Source: Kordiimonas sp. SCSIO 12603 (GTDB lineage Bacteria; Pseudomonadota; Alphaproteobacteria; Sphingomonadales; Kordiimonadaceae). From it: 64,000 bases of DNA. The position numbers were made by a program, and so were the translations under genes. The DNA lies in assembly GCF_024398035.1 (NCBI RefSeq), contig NZ_CP073748.1, positions 3,463,001 through 3,527,000 of the forward strand, in the 5' to 3' direction. How positions within the stretch are numbered: position 1 is the stretch's first letter; every line of letters starts with the position of its first letter. The notes under the pieces are model-generated. The model saw only the letters and a program-made list of their open reading frames with translations, was not told where the DNA came from and did no database searches. This document shows positions 8,920-16,621 of this stretch, in pieces.

Positions 8920-8964
8920 GCTGCTTCTTCCTACCCACCTCTCTTCCCAATGGGGAGAAGCAGC
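8920..8964 (+). terminator. Hairpin after aox
   Basis: GCTGCTTCT (8920-8928) pairs with AGAAGCAGC (8956-8964), with an additional inner CCC/GGGG pairing. There is no strong T-run, so it may be a weak terminator or an mRNA 3' stabiliser. Confidence 0.45.
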
Positions 8965-9046
8965 TCCTGTTCTCACGATCCTTTGAATAGACAGTTATTC
9001 CTATGCTGGTCATACAATTATGGGCCGGTAAACAGGATGATCTGCA

Positions 9047-9970
9047 ATGGATGTATTAGACGATATTTTAAATACGCTGGATTTAAGAGGCGCACTTTAT
9101 TTCAGGACGGACTTTTCTGGCCCTTGGGCTGTGACAGTCCCTGATTACGAGCAAGCGGCACGTTTCCATCTGGTTATCCAAGGGTCATGCAACATCACAT
9201 TTTCTGACGGCAAAGATGTTACCCTCACTCCCGGCGATATTGTTCTTATTCCCCGTGGCCGTAAGCATATCCTTTCAGACAGAGCTGGAAGAAATGCCCC
9301 GCCTCTAGAGCAGGTTCTTGAAAACGTTGGCTATAAAAACGAAGGTGTTTTAGTTGTAGGAAACAAAGATGAATTCGCCTCGACCCAAATGGTATGTGGC
9401 CATTTCACCTTCCGGGAAAAAGCAGACCACCCCATTATCAAAGCCCTGCCTGACTATCTGGTAACAACAATGGTAGAACGGCTCAAAGAACCTTGGCTTG
9501 ATGAAATGCTCAGGCTTGTCGCACAGCGCATGTTCTCAAACCAACTAGGTGCCGAAGCATCTGTTACCCGATTATCAGAAATCGTATTTATTGAACTTCT
9601 CCGATCAGCCATTAATAAACAGGGTGATCTGCAGAACATTCTAATCGCACTCAATGACAAACACATTGGCCGCGCCCTACAGCTTATCCACACGACACCA
9701 GAAGCCGCATGGAGCGTGGAAAAGCTTGCGCAAGAAGCTGGCATGTCTCGCAGTCGTTTCTCTGAACGGTTCAGTGAGATGGTTGGAACAGGCCCGATGG
9801 GCTATCTTAGTGACTGGCGTTTACAGAAGGCACTTGCCATGCTGGAAAGCAGCCGCACTAGCGTGCAGGCCATTGCAGAAAAAACCGGATATCAATCACC
9901 GGCAGCCTTTACTCGTGCCTTTAGCGGGCGCTTTGGGGTATCTCCTACAGAATACCGAAAACATGCATAA
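9047..9970 (+). CDS. AraC family transcriptional regulator with cupin sensor domain
   Basis: 307 residues. The N-terminal half is a cupin of the Cupin_6 type (FSGPWAVTVP near 22, FHLVIQGSC, LTPGDIVLIPRGRKHIL near 80). The C-terminus holds two HTH motifs of the AraC family: WSVEKLAQEAGMSRSRFSE near 225 and TSVQAIAEKTGYQSPAAF near 270, followed by the canonical FGVSPTEYRK end. Such proteins activate neighbouring genes when a small ligand binds the cupin. The closest target is the YHS gene that starts 125 bp downstream on the same strand, with an ATGCAAA inverted repeat in between. The ligand is unknown. Confidence 0.9.
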   Translation: MDVLDDILNTLDLRGALYFRTDFSGPWAVTVPDYEQAARFHLVIQGSCNITFSDGKDVTLTPGDIVLIPRGRKHILSDRAGRNAPPLEQVLENVGYKNEGVLVVGNKDEFASTQMVCGHFTFREKADHPIIKALPDYLVTTMVERLKEPWLDEMLRLVAQRMFSNQLGAEASVTRLSEIVFIELLRSAINKQGDLQNILIALNDKHIGRALQLIHTTPEAAWSVEKLAQEAGMSRSRFSERFSEMVGTGPMGYLSDWRLQKALAMLESSRTSVQAIAEKTGYQSPAAFTRAFSGRFGVSPTEYRKHA

Positions 9971-9972
9971 AT

Positions 9973-9999
9973 ATGCAAATCGTCCCATTGATTTTGCAT
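9973..9999. promoter_or_regulatory. ATGCAAA inverted repeat between AraC and YHS genes
   Basis: ATGCAAA (9973-9979) and TTTGCAT (9993-9999) form an inverted repeat separated by 13 bp, starting just after the AraC stop codon and about 100 bp before the YHS start. A candidate binding site for the adjacent AraC protein; symmetry and position are the only evidence. Confidence 0.35.
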
Positions 10000-10095
10000 T
10001 AAATCCGGAATAACTGCATATATATTGATCAATCATCTACATTTTCCTATTTCCGAAATCAGACATGGCAACACATATTTCGGAAAGGAAAAACA

Positions 10096-10581
10096 ATGTC
10101 TAAATTCGTGAAGATTGGTTCTATTCTTATCGCTGCTTCTATTGCTGCAACGCCTGCGGTTCTAGCTGATGATGAGCACAACACTGTTCCCGGCCTAACA
10201 GCAGCAGGCGCACCACTTGGCGCACACGGTGTTGATACAGTAGCCTTCATTGGCCTTGGTAACCGTATTGACGGCGTGGCTAAATACACATCTGTTCATG
10301 ATGGCGTGGCATATTACTTCGCTTCTGAAGACAATAAGAAAACATTTGAAGCAAACCCTGATCGCTTTGTACCGCAAAATGGTGGTTTCTGCACATTTGG
10401 TGTTTCTGTTGGTAAGAAATTTGACGGCAACCCACGTTACGCAGCTGTTCGCGACGGTAAACTATACCTATTCCTGAGCGACGATATCCTACAAGCTTTC
10501 CTACAAGACGAAAAAGGTACGCTTCGTAAAGCGAAAGCTAACTGGAAAAAGATCAAGCACACAGCTGCCACTGATCTTTAA
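10096..10581 (+). CDS. Exported YHS domain-containing protein
   Basis: 161 residues with a signal peptide (first about 24 residues, ending VLA). The body is a YHS domain: GVDTVAFIGLGN, then GVAYYFASEDNKKTFEANPDRFVPQNGGFCTFGVSVGK split around residues 72-112, with a conserved Cys at about 99. YHS domains are often attached to or encoded near metal-handling proteins and may bind metals. It follows the AraC regulator and precedes a VOC protein, with a hairpin after it. Single-domain exported YHS proteins like this one are common and functionally undefined. Confidence 0.8.
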   Translation: MSKFVKIGSILIAASIAATPAVLADDEHNTVPGLTAAGAPLGAHGVDTVAFIGLGNRIDGVAKYTSVHDGVAYYFASEDNKKTFEANPDRFVPQNGGFCTFGVSVGKKFDGNPRYAAVRDGKLYLFLSDDILQAFLQDEKGTLRKAKANWKKIKHTAATDL

Positions 10582-10594
10582 GCCCAGTTCACCC

Positions 10595-10614
10595 GGGCAG
10601 AGCCTGCTCTGCCC
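10595..10614 (+). terminator. GC-rich hairpin after YHS gene
   Basis: GGGCAGAGC pairs with GCTCTGCCC almost without a loop, 14 bp after the YHS stop codon. No T-run follows, so it may be an attenuator or mRNA stabiliser between the YHS and VOC genes rather than a full terminator. Confidence 0.45.
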
Positions 10615-10647
10615 ATCTCCCTTGAAATCTTAGGAAAGCTATTAAGT

Positions 10648-11031
10648 ATGATTGATCACCTCAGCCTCGGCGTAGATAATGTCGAAAACGCTATGTCATT
10701 TTATAATGGTCTGCTTGAAACACTTGGTTACACATGCATGGTCAGCAATGAAGCGCTAGCCGCCTATGGCCGTAACCGTATAGAATTTATTCTAATCCGC
10801 CCCAACGATGGTGGTGCAGCTTCCGTTGGCAATGGTACCCATATTTGCTTTAAAGCAGACACCAAAGAGGCGGTAGATGCTTTCCACAAGTTCGCCATGG
10901 AAAATGGTGGCACCTGTGCAGGGGAACCAGGCCCGCGCCCCGCTTATCCAATTCCAGATGTGTATACAACATTCATTCTAGATCCATTCGGACACAAACT
11001 CGAAGCTATTAATGGCGGCTTTGCTGCATAA
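10648..11031 (+). CDS. VOC family (glyoxalase/bleomycin-resistance fold) protein
   Basis: 127 residues, typical of single-domain VOC proteins. The start IDHLSLGVDNVENAMSFYNG is the classic first beta-alpha-beta module with the metal-site His at position 3. The second module ends with VYTTFILDPFGHKLEAI, giving a conserved DPFGHKLE with the acidic metal ligand. Members isomerise or cleave small molecules or bind antibiotics; the substrate cannot be told from sequence. It starts 66 bp after the YHS gene. Confidence 0.85.
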   Translation: MIDHLSLGVDNVENAMSFYNGLLETLGYTCMVSNEALAAYGRNRIEFILIRPNDGGAASVGNGTHICFKADTKEAVDAFHKFAMENGGTCAGEPGPRPAYPIPDVYTTFILDPFGHKLEAINGGFAA

Positions 11032-11041
11032 AAGTCCTCAA

Positions 11042-11139
11042 CTCTCAGTTCAATTCTGCTAACTGAGAGCCCTCTGCTGGAAGAGTCTGCCCCACACATG
11101 AGGCCCCCCTCTCTCAGGCCTCATCGGATTCTTCCAGCA
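11042..11139. other. Strongly structured intergenic segment (three stems)
   Basis: Between the VOC gene and the next gene, CTCTCAGTT (11042-11050) pairs with AACTGAGAG (11061-11069). Then TGCTGGAAGA (11075-11084) pairs with TCTTCCAGCA (11130-11139), enclosing a nested ATGAGGCC (11098-11105) / GGCCTCAT (11117-11124) stem. The first stem could end the VOC transcript. The nested pair has no T-run and may be a structured RNA or a small dispersed repeat. Confidence 0.5.
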
Positions 11140-11213
11140 TTTCCATGTAAAAGTGTCGCACTCTTTCTATTGTCGGTGATCTTCATGGGCATGCGTGCTA
11201 CATAACCGCCCAT

Positions 11214-11582
11214 ATGCGGTACACTGCACATAAAATACTACTGGCCGTCCTGTTTGTATCTTTCTCTGCACGAGCTTCAGTTACAGATGGTATGATGCTT
11301 GATATCGGTTCTTTCCTGAACGGCGAGAGCCTTGTACGTATTTGTGCCTCCGCTGGCGAACTGCCATGGTTACCTGTTCATTTTGATCATGACGATGAAA
11401 CCATGGATCAAATGGACAGGATGAAATGTCCATATTCTGCTCTAGACGCCCCTATCCAGCTTGCTGATCTAGAGTTTCTACCCTCGGATTTTGGTCCCGC
11501 TTCCAATGCGGCAGAGCATGCAGCTACCCTCAGTATGCTCCGCATTCTTCGTGCCACTGCGCGCGGACCGCCAAGCCTGTAG
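11214..11582 (+). CDS. Small exported protein, DUF2946-like
   Basis: 122 residues with an N-terminal signal segment (HKILLAVLFVSFSARA). The mature part has two cysteines (C44 and C73, the second in a KCPYS motif), a His/Asp-rich HFDHDDETMDQMDRM stretch, and the C-terminal RGPP found in many DUF2946 proteins. DUF2946 members often sit beside copper-handling genes and outer-membrane proteins, as here with the Met/His-rich protein that follows after about 56 bp. The ribosome-binding site is weak, so the start is uncertain. Confidence 0.5.
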   Translation: MRYTAHKILLAVLFVSFSARASVTDGMMLDIGSFLNGESLVRICASAGELPWLPVHFDHDDETMDQMDRMKCPYSALDAPIQLADLEFLPSDFGPASNAAEHAATLSMLRILRATARGPPSL

Positions 11583-11638
11583 CTCCTCTTCCCTAAACAA
11601 ACCATACTACTACCATTTATCCGCAGAGGAATTACCGG

Positions 11639-12709
11639 ATGAAACGCACCTTATTGGCGGCGTCTGCACTTATATGCAGTATGCCTGTTTTCGCACACGA
11701 CACTCACCAAGCACCACGCGCTTATGATCATGCACCTATTGGCGTAATGGGGGATCATTTGCACAAGAAAGGGGAGTTTATGCTCAGCGCCCGCTATATG
11801 TATATGGATATGAGCGGCAACCGTATTGGCACCAACAGCGTAACACCAGAACAGATTGTAACCACCGTTCCGAACAGCTTTGCTGGTGCCCCTGGGCAGC
11901 CACCCACCCTTCGTATTGTACCCACCCAGATGGATATGCATATGGTCATGATTGGTGCCATGTACGCGCCGACCGACAACATAACCCTGATGGCAATGGG
12001 CATGTACAATGCCAACACCATGGATCATGTAACATTTCAGGGTGGTATGGGTACCAACAGACTTGGTGAGTTCAACACAAAATCCTCAGGCTTTGGCGAT
12101 ACAAAGTTAGGTGCACTTATTCGCCTTCACGACAGCGGTACACATAAGCTTTATTTGAATGCCGGTATCAGCTTACCAACGGGCTCAAATACAGAAACAG
12201 ATGATATTCTAACCCCAATGGGCGGAACGCCTACTGTGCGCCTTCCTTATCCAATGCAATTGGGATCCGGCACTTGGGATCTGGAACCGGGTATCACTTA
12301 TGTAGGCCATCAAGGCGATATTAACTGGGGTGCGCAGGCGCGAGCTACTATTCGCCTGGATGATAATGCAGAAGGCTACACACTTGGAGACAAATTTGAA
12401 GCCACCTCATGGCTCGCATATGGCTTTAGTGATAATATTTCGGTATCCGGCCGCGCCAAATTCACGACGCAAGGCGATATTAATGGCCGTGATCCTTCCA
12501 TTGCAGGGCCTGTACAAACAGCCCAGACAGCTTTCCACGGTGGTGAGAAAATTGAGTTATTTGCAGGCATCAACTATCTCTTCACCGAAGGTGGCCTGAA
12601 AGGTAATCGCCTTGCACTTGAAGTTGGCACTCCAATTTTGCAAGACCTTAATGGCCCGCAGATGGAAACCGACTTAACTATCACATTGGGTTGGCAACTT
12701 GCTTTCTAA
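11639..12709 (+). CDS. Outer-membrane transporter-like beta-barrel (Phenol_MetA_deg type), Met/His-rich
   Basis: 356 residues with a signal peptide (ending VFA) and a beta-barrel pattern of alternating residues ending in GWQLAF, with a terminal Phe as in outer-membrane proteins. The layout matches the MetA-pathway / 'transporter' family (SGFGDTKLGAL near 150, LYLNAGISLPTGS near 175, LGSGTWDLEPGITY near 208). The mature N-terminus is His/Met-rich (HDTHQAPRAYDHAP, then MYMDMSG) and residues about 100-130 contain many Met (MDMHMVMIGAMY). Together with the DUF2946-like neighbour this suggests copper handling, which is inference. A terminator follows immediately. Confidence 0.75.
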   Translation: MKRTLLAASALICSMPVFAHDTHQAPRAYDHAPIGVMGDHLHKKGEFMLSARYMYMDMSGNRIGTNSVTPEQIVTTVPNSFAGAPGQPPTLRIVPTQMDMHMVMIGAMYAPTDNITLMAMGMYNANTMDHVTFQGGMGTNRLGEFNTKSSGFGDTKLGALIRLHDSGTHKLYLNAGISLPTGSNTETDDILTPMGGTPTVRLPYPMQLGSGTWDLEPGITYVGHQGDINWGAQARATIRLDDNAEGYTLGDKFEATSWLAYGFSDNISVSGRAKFTTQGDINGRDPSIAGPVQTAQTAFHGGEKIELFAGINYLFTEGGLKGNRLALEVGTPILQDLNGPQMETDLTITLGWQLAF

Positions 12710-12715
12710 CGATGT

Positions 12716-12738
12716 AAGCCGGGCAATGCCCGGCTTTT
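12716..12738. terminator. Bidirectional terminator
   Basis: AAGCCGGGC pairs with GCCCGGCTT and runs into TTT on the plus strand and AAA upstream. It sits between the outer-membrane protein gene and the convergent GNAT gene, whose stop codon (12737-12739) overlaps the stem end. Confidence 0.75.
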
Positions 12739-13222
12739 ACTTCAGTATATAAAGGGTCTCAGAAACTTCACCTTGTCGAGCTTCAGAAAAGAATTGCTCT
12801 TCTCTCAAACCTCTGAAGCCTGTTTTCTCAAGAACTTTAGCGGAGCCAATATTGCCTTCAACCACACGTGCATAAATGGATTGATCAGGAAATATTTCTT
12901 TCACTTGGAGCAAAAAATCTTTTAGAGCATGAGTAGCGATCCCTTTGCCCCAAAACTGCCTTCCCAGCCAGTAACTTATCTCTCTTGCATTCTCGCGCAC
13001 GAAAGTTGCGATATATCCAGCAACTTCACCATCCACAATGATAGTCCGCAGTAATAACGCACCGCTTTCATCATCTAAAAGCCGAGCAAAGCGGGCAACG
13101 TGAGTTGCTGTATCACTAGAGATAGCACCGCCACCCGAGAGCCAAGCAGCTTCTTCATCTGTATGGAATTTTGCAAGTGGTTCAATATCAGCCCCAACCA
13201 TATTTCTGATAGAAACATTCAT
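12737..13222 (-). CDS. GNAT family N-acetyltransferase (RimJ/RimL-like)
   Basis: 161 residues, single GNAT domain. The acetyl-CoA pyrophosphate loop is visible as GRQFWGKGIATHALKDF near residues 90-106, after ISYWLG, followed by the VVEGNIGSAKVLEKTGF motif of the Acetyltransf_3 group. Substrates of this group range from ribosomal proteins to antibiotics; none can be assigned. It follows another GNAT of the same subfamily on the same strand with a 6-bp gap, so the two are co-transcribed and probably arose by duplication. Confidence 0.85.
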   Translation of the reverse strand: MNVSIRNMVGADIEPLAKFHTDEEAAWLSGGGAISSDTATHVARFARLLDDESGALLLRTIIVDGEVAGYIATFVRENAREISYWLGRQFWGKGIATHALKDFLLQVKEIFPDQSIYARVVEGNIGSAKVLEKTGFRGLREEQFFSEARQGEVSETLYILK

Positions 13223-13228
13223 ATAAAA

Positions 13229-13732
13229 TCAGGGCGCCAATTCGTATTTATTATGTTTTGTTATTTCACCCGGGCGAGCAGCGCTTGTTCCGCTTCCTTC
13301 ACCCACTTGGATAAAACCTAGTTTTTCAAGCACACGCATCGAAGCTGGATTATCCTTGGCTACAGTACCGTAGATGATCCCTGCATGCCCTTGTTCTCGT
13401 ACGAGGTTGATTAGCGCCTTACCAGCTTCTGTTGCATATCCTTTGCCCCAAAAATCTCGGCCAATAAAATAACCAATTTCCCGACCACCGCTTTCATGTG
13501 GAAAATGCCCGGCATTCCCAATAAGCTCTCCCTGATCATTGTATATTCCGCGTTCTACGATAGAGCCATCTTTAGCTTCTAATTCACGTCGATCATCAAG
13601 GCGTTTTTCAACAAATTCATAAGTTACTGGAAACGGAATGGTCGCTGTCATACGTGCGACATCAAAGTCATTTACCAGTTCATGGAATCTCGCATAATCT
13701 TCTTTGGGAATTGGTTTAAGCACCAATTTCAT
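13229..13732 (-). CDS. GNAT family N-acetyltransferase (RimJ/RimL-like)
   Basis: 167 residues. The GNAT core is clear: IGYFIGRDFWGKGYATEAGKA split around residues 86-106 (acetyl-CoA loop), then VAKDNPASMRVLEKLGF near 123-139. The ATG at 13732 follows a GAGGGGAACGTT ribosome-binding site. It is the first gene of a two-gene GNAT unit and shares the FWGKG-AT and ASMRVLEK-type motifs with its partner. Substrate unknown. Confidence 0.87.
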   Translation of the reverse strand: MKLVLKPIPKEDYARFHELVNDFDVARMTATIPFPVTYEFVEKRLDDRRELEAKDGSIVERGIYNDQGELIGNAGHFPHESGGREIGYFIGRDFWGKGYATEAGKALINLVREQGHAGIIYGTVAKDNPASMRVLEKLGFIQVGEGSGTSAARPGEITKHNKYELAP

Positions 13733-13815
13733 AACGTTCCCCTCACCTGCATTTTGTTTTTTTCAATTTCTATGGAACTATTCATCAGCTAGGGGAAAAT
13801 ACAAGGGTCAAATTT

Positions 13816-14415
13816 ATGCTTAAAAGATTTCAAGGGAAACATCTGTTACTGATCACTGCATTACTGCTTGTGGTTTTCACAGTTTTCAGTATCCAAATGG
13901 CTGGCAGTTACATCGAGGCGCTTGATCTAGTTATGAAGCCCACTGCCCATCTGGCGTTTATCTTTTTCTTTCTCGCATTCACAACATCAGCCCTACACGT
14001 TATGCGACCAAGTGCCTATTCCAGATGGGCTATGAAAAACCGTCGGTACCTGGGGCTTAACTTCGCGCTTATCCACTTTGTACATTTAGGATTTGTACTA
14101 TCGAATTTGGCCTTCACCGAAGAAACAAGAGAAGCTTCTACTCTCAGCATCGGAGCGCTTGCTTATCTATTCCTGTTTTTGATGACCATTACCTCGAACA
14201 ATACAGCTGTAAGAAAATTGGGTGCACGCAAATGGAAAATGCTCCATAAAATCGGCAGCTACTATATTTGGTTCATTTTCCTCGCAACATCAAGCAAAGG
14301 GCCAGAGGCGTTCACAAGTTTTAGTACAAGCTGGTTGCCTCTGATGTGCATTCTAGCAATCTTAATACGCTATCAAGGTTGGAAAATGCTGCAAGCAAAA
14401 GCGAAAAATCGCTAG
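13816..14415 (+). CDS. Ferric-reductase-like transmembrane domain protein
   Basis: 199 residues with about six membrane helices. Paired histidines on two helices fit a b-type heme-binding ferric-reductase-like domain: FALIHFVHLGFV near 78-89 (H82, H85) and KWKMLHKIGSYYIWFIF near 138-154 (H143), plus H47 and H61 on the second helix. No flavin or NADPH domain is attached, so it would need a partner, as MsrQ does with MsrP, or act as a membrane cytochrome. No such partner is adjacent. It is followed by a strong terminator. Confidence 0.75.
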   Translation: MLKRFQGKHLLLITALLLVVFTVFSIQMAGSYIEALDLVMKPTAHLAFIFFFLAFTTSALHVMRPSAYSRWAMKNRRYLGLNFALIHFVHLGFVLSNLAFTEETREASTLSIGALAYLFLFLMTITSNNTAVRKLGARKWKMLHKIGSYYIWFIFLATSSKGPEAFTSFSTSWLPLMCILAILIRYQGWKMLQAKAKNR

Positions 14416-14434
14416 TCATATTTCACTGGGAATA

Positions 14435-14460
14435 TAGGGCACAATAAACCTTGTGCCCTA
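14435..14460. terminator. Bidirectional terminator
   Basis: TAGGGCACAA pairs with TTGTGCCCTA around a 6-nt loop, a 10-bp perfect stem between two convergent genes. Confidence 0.75.
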
Positions 14461-14471
14461 AACAGTAGCTT

Positions 14472-15962
14472 TTATTTTGCCATCATCAGCGTGATACGAT
14501 TTACCTTATCGGCATTGCCGTTCAGACGGTTAAAATAAAAGGCGAGATCATCTTTACCATCTTCATTGAGATCCAAAGCATCCACAAATTCACCATTTTT
14601 CGGCAGCGGCACTTTGACCTTAACAGCCTTACGCGCAAACATGTTTTTGCTGTCAGGGGTTGCCATAAAGAACTGTAGTTCTTTTTCCTTCTTACTTACC
14701 ACCAGATCCTTAGAACCGTCGCCATTAAAGTCCCCCATCTCTACAACAGGGATGCTGGATTGGCCGCTTGAAAGGTTAAAGGCAACACTTACCTTCTTTT
14801 TGTATGTGGGCTTCTCGGTATATCTTCCGTTATCACCTTGCTCATAGAAATTTACATCTACGCTGGTCGATCCAGACAAGAAAATACCAATTATCTTCCC
14901 AATCCCCAGATTGGCTGCACCCGCCACAAAATCTTTTTTACCGTCAGTCCCGAAATCAATATGTTCGTTCCGGGTAGAAAATCCTTTCATCACGATGTCA
15001 GTATCAGCTTCACCACTGAATGTAAGCTTTCCACCTTCATCTTTGCCGTAATAATAATGAAATTCCAATGTACGGTTAAACACGCCCTTCGCTATATCTG
15101 TCGTGGTCACAATATCAATAATACCGTCACCATTAATATCATCTATTTCCCGGAACGTACTGTTTTCCAGATTAGTCTGATCAGCGTAGCGCTCGTCAGC
15201 ACGCACCTGTTCTTTGTATGAATTTCCCGTCACTGGTAGTTCAAACGGTATGATCACCGGCTCGCTTTCAAAGCTACCGTCTGCCTCTTGAGGAAAAACA
15301 ATAAAGCTGTGATCCTGATGGAACACTATGTCATCTCTATCATCGAAATTCGCATCAAACTGATAGTAGGGAAAGGTACTATAGCGAGGTGTGCCGGCGC
15401 CCAAACGCATTTCAACCTGCATATTCAAAAGCTGTTCAGGCTCAAAACCACCACCTTCTTTCCCAAGGAGTAAACGATATCCATCAAAATCAGGCAATAA
15501 AACATCTGCCAAACCGTCGCCGTTCAAATCTTTCGAGAAATCAGCCTTATTAAGTCTTGGATTAAACGATTGCCTAAAAATACTTTGTACTGGCACCAAA
15601 AGCTCTATTTGGCCGCTTTCAGTATTAAAATGCGAAACACCTTCACTTGATAGAAACATCACACTTGTGGCTTTGCCGTCCAGTTTGGCAGTATCAAAAA
15701 ACAACATATCTTCAGGCATAGTGAAATGCAGTATAGCTTCATTACCGCCTGCCACATCAAATATCGAGAAATGCTTAGCACCATCTTGATCTCGGCCTGC
15801 TGCAAGAAGAGCAGCTTTCCCTTGGCTACCAAAATGGATTTTTTCCATAGTTTCAACCGGATGCCCAGCATCTAGTTGTTTTATTTCAAACAGGTCTTGA
15901 GCACCCGCATTGCCCCCAAAACACAATACGCCAAAAAGCGCAGCTCCCACTGCTTTGTACAT
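14472..15962 (-). CDS. Exported FG-GAP/VCBS repeat protein
   Basis: 496 residues with a signal peptide (ending GAQ near residue 22). At least four FG-GAP-type calcium-binding repeats are visible: DLNGDGLADVLLPD, DINGDGIIDIVTT, DFNGDGSKDLVVS and DLNEDGKDDLAFY. These form a beta-propeller, as in integrin-alpha-like and VCBS repeat proteins. Such proteins are extracellular or periplasmic; here no catalytic domain or anchor accompanies the propeller, so binding or adhesion is the likeliest role. An AAGGGTTGGATT sequence precedes the ATG. It is monocistronic between a terminator and an AT-rich promoter region. Confidence 0.8.
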   Translation of the reverse strand: MYKAVGAALFGVLCFGGNAGAQDLFEIKQLDAGHPVETMEKIHFGSQGKAALLAAGRDQDGAKHFSIFDVAGGNEAILHFTMPEDMLFFDTAKLDGKATSVMFLSSEGVSHFNTESGQIELLVPVQSIFRQSFNPRLNKADFSKDLNGDGLADVLLPDFDGYRLLLGKEGGGFEPEQLLNMQVEMRLGAGTPRYSTFPYYQFDANFDDRDDIVFHQDHSFIVFPQEADGSFESEPVIIPFELPVTGNSYKEQVRADERYADQTNLENSTFREIDDINGDGIIDIVTTTDIAKGVFNRTLEFHYYYGKDEGGKLTFSGEADTDIVMKGFSTRNEHIDFGTDGKKDFVAGAANLGIGKIIGIFLSGSTSVDVNFYEQGDNGRYTEKPTYKKKVSVAFNLSSGQSSIPVVEMGDFNGDGSKDLVVSKKEKELQFFMATPDSKNMFARKAVKVKVPLPKNGEFVDALDLNEDGKDDLAFYFNRLNGNADKVNRITLMMAK

Positions 15963-16145
15963 AATCCAACCCTTATAAATTCCACTTCCCCATTGTCGCT
16001 AAGGCGACAAAATGGCATCAATTAGGCACGCTAATCCAATGTTAGCCTATTCCCCAAGTACCTCACATTATTGTTAGCCTTATAAACAAAACACGCTACT
16101 GTTTTATTTGGGAGCAATAATAATTTCCGTTCAGGGGAGTAAGAA

Positions 16146-16562
16146 ATGGAAAAAGAAATACTATTACCAATCCTCGCCTTGGTATCATGGTCACTCGTAA
16201 TGTGGGGATGGATGTACGCTACACGCCTGCCTGCAATGGCAAAGGCTGAAATTGACCCACAGGCTGCTGCACATCCAGGTTCGTTAAATACATTACCAGC
16301 GGACGTACGCCGTATCGCAGATAATTATAACCACCTACATGAACAGCCAACCATGTTCTTCGCACTGGTTTTCTACACCTATCTGGCAGGCAACGTAACT
16401 GATTTCATGGTGCAACTGGCATGGGCTTATGTCGGCTTGCGTGTTGTACATTCCTTTATGCAAACGTTGGTGAACAAAGTAACCCTGAGGTTTCTTACTT
16501 TCATGCTCTCCAGCGTTGTGCTGATGGTTTTAGCAGCACTAAACATTCTTACACTTCTTTAA
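16146..16562 (+). CDS. MAPEG family membrane protein
   Basis: 138 residues, four membrane helices, the usual size of the family. The core NYNHLHEQPTMFFALVFYTY (residues about 59-78) matches the conserved N-x-x-E-x-P segment of membrane-associated eicosanoid/glutathione metabolism proteins. Bacterial members are often glutathione transferases or peroxidases acting on hydrophobic substrates, but many lack known activity. Ribosome-binding site GGGGAG. Two GTTAGCCT direct repeats (16041-16048 and 16073-16080) lie in the upstream region and might be regulatory. Confidence 0.85.
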   Translation: MEKEILLPILALVSWSLVMWGWMYATRLPAMAKAEIDPQAAAHPGSLNTLPADVRRIADNYNHLHEQPTMFFALVFYTYLAGNVTDFMVQLAWAYVGLRVVHSFMQTLVNKVTLRFLTFMLSSVVLMVLAALNILTLL

Positions 16563-16571
16563 ATTTAAAAG

Positions 16572-16601
16572 AAGAAAGCCGAGGGAACCCTCGGCTTTCT
16601 T
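16572..16601. terminator. Bidirectional terminator
   Basis: A nearly loopless 14-bp perfect stem, AAGAAAGCCGAGGG against CCCTCGGCTTTCTT, ends the MAPEG gene and the convergent amidohydrolase operon. Confidence 0.85.
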
Positions 16602-16621
16602 ATCGTTCCTTCCAGAATACC

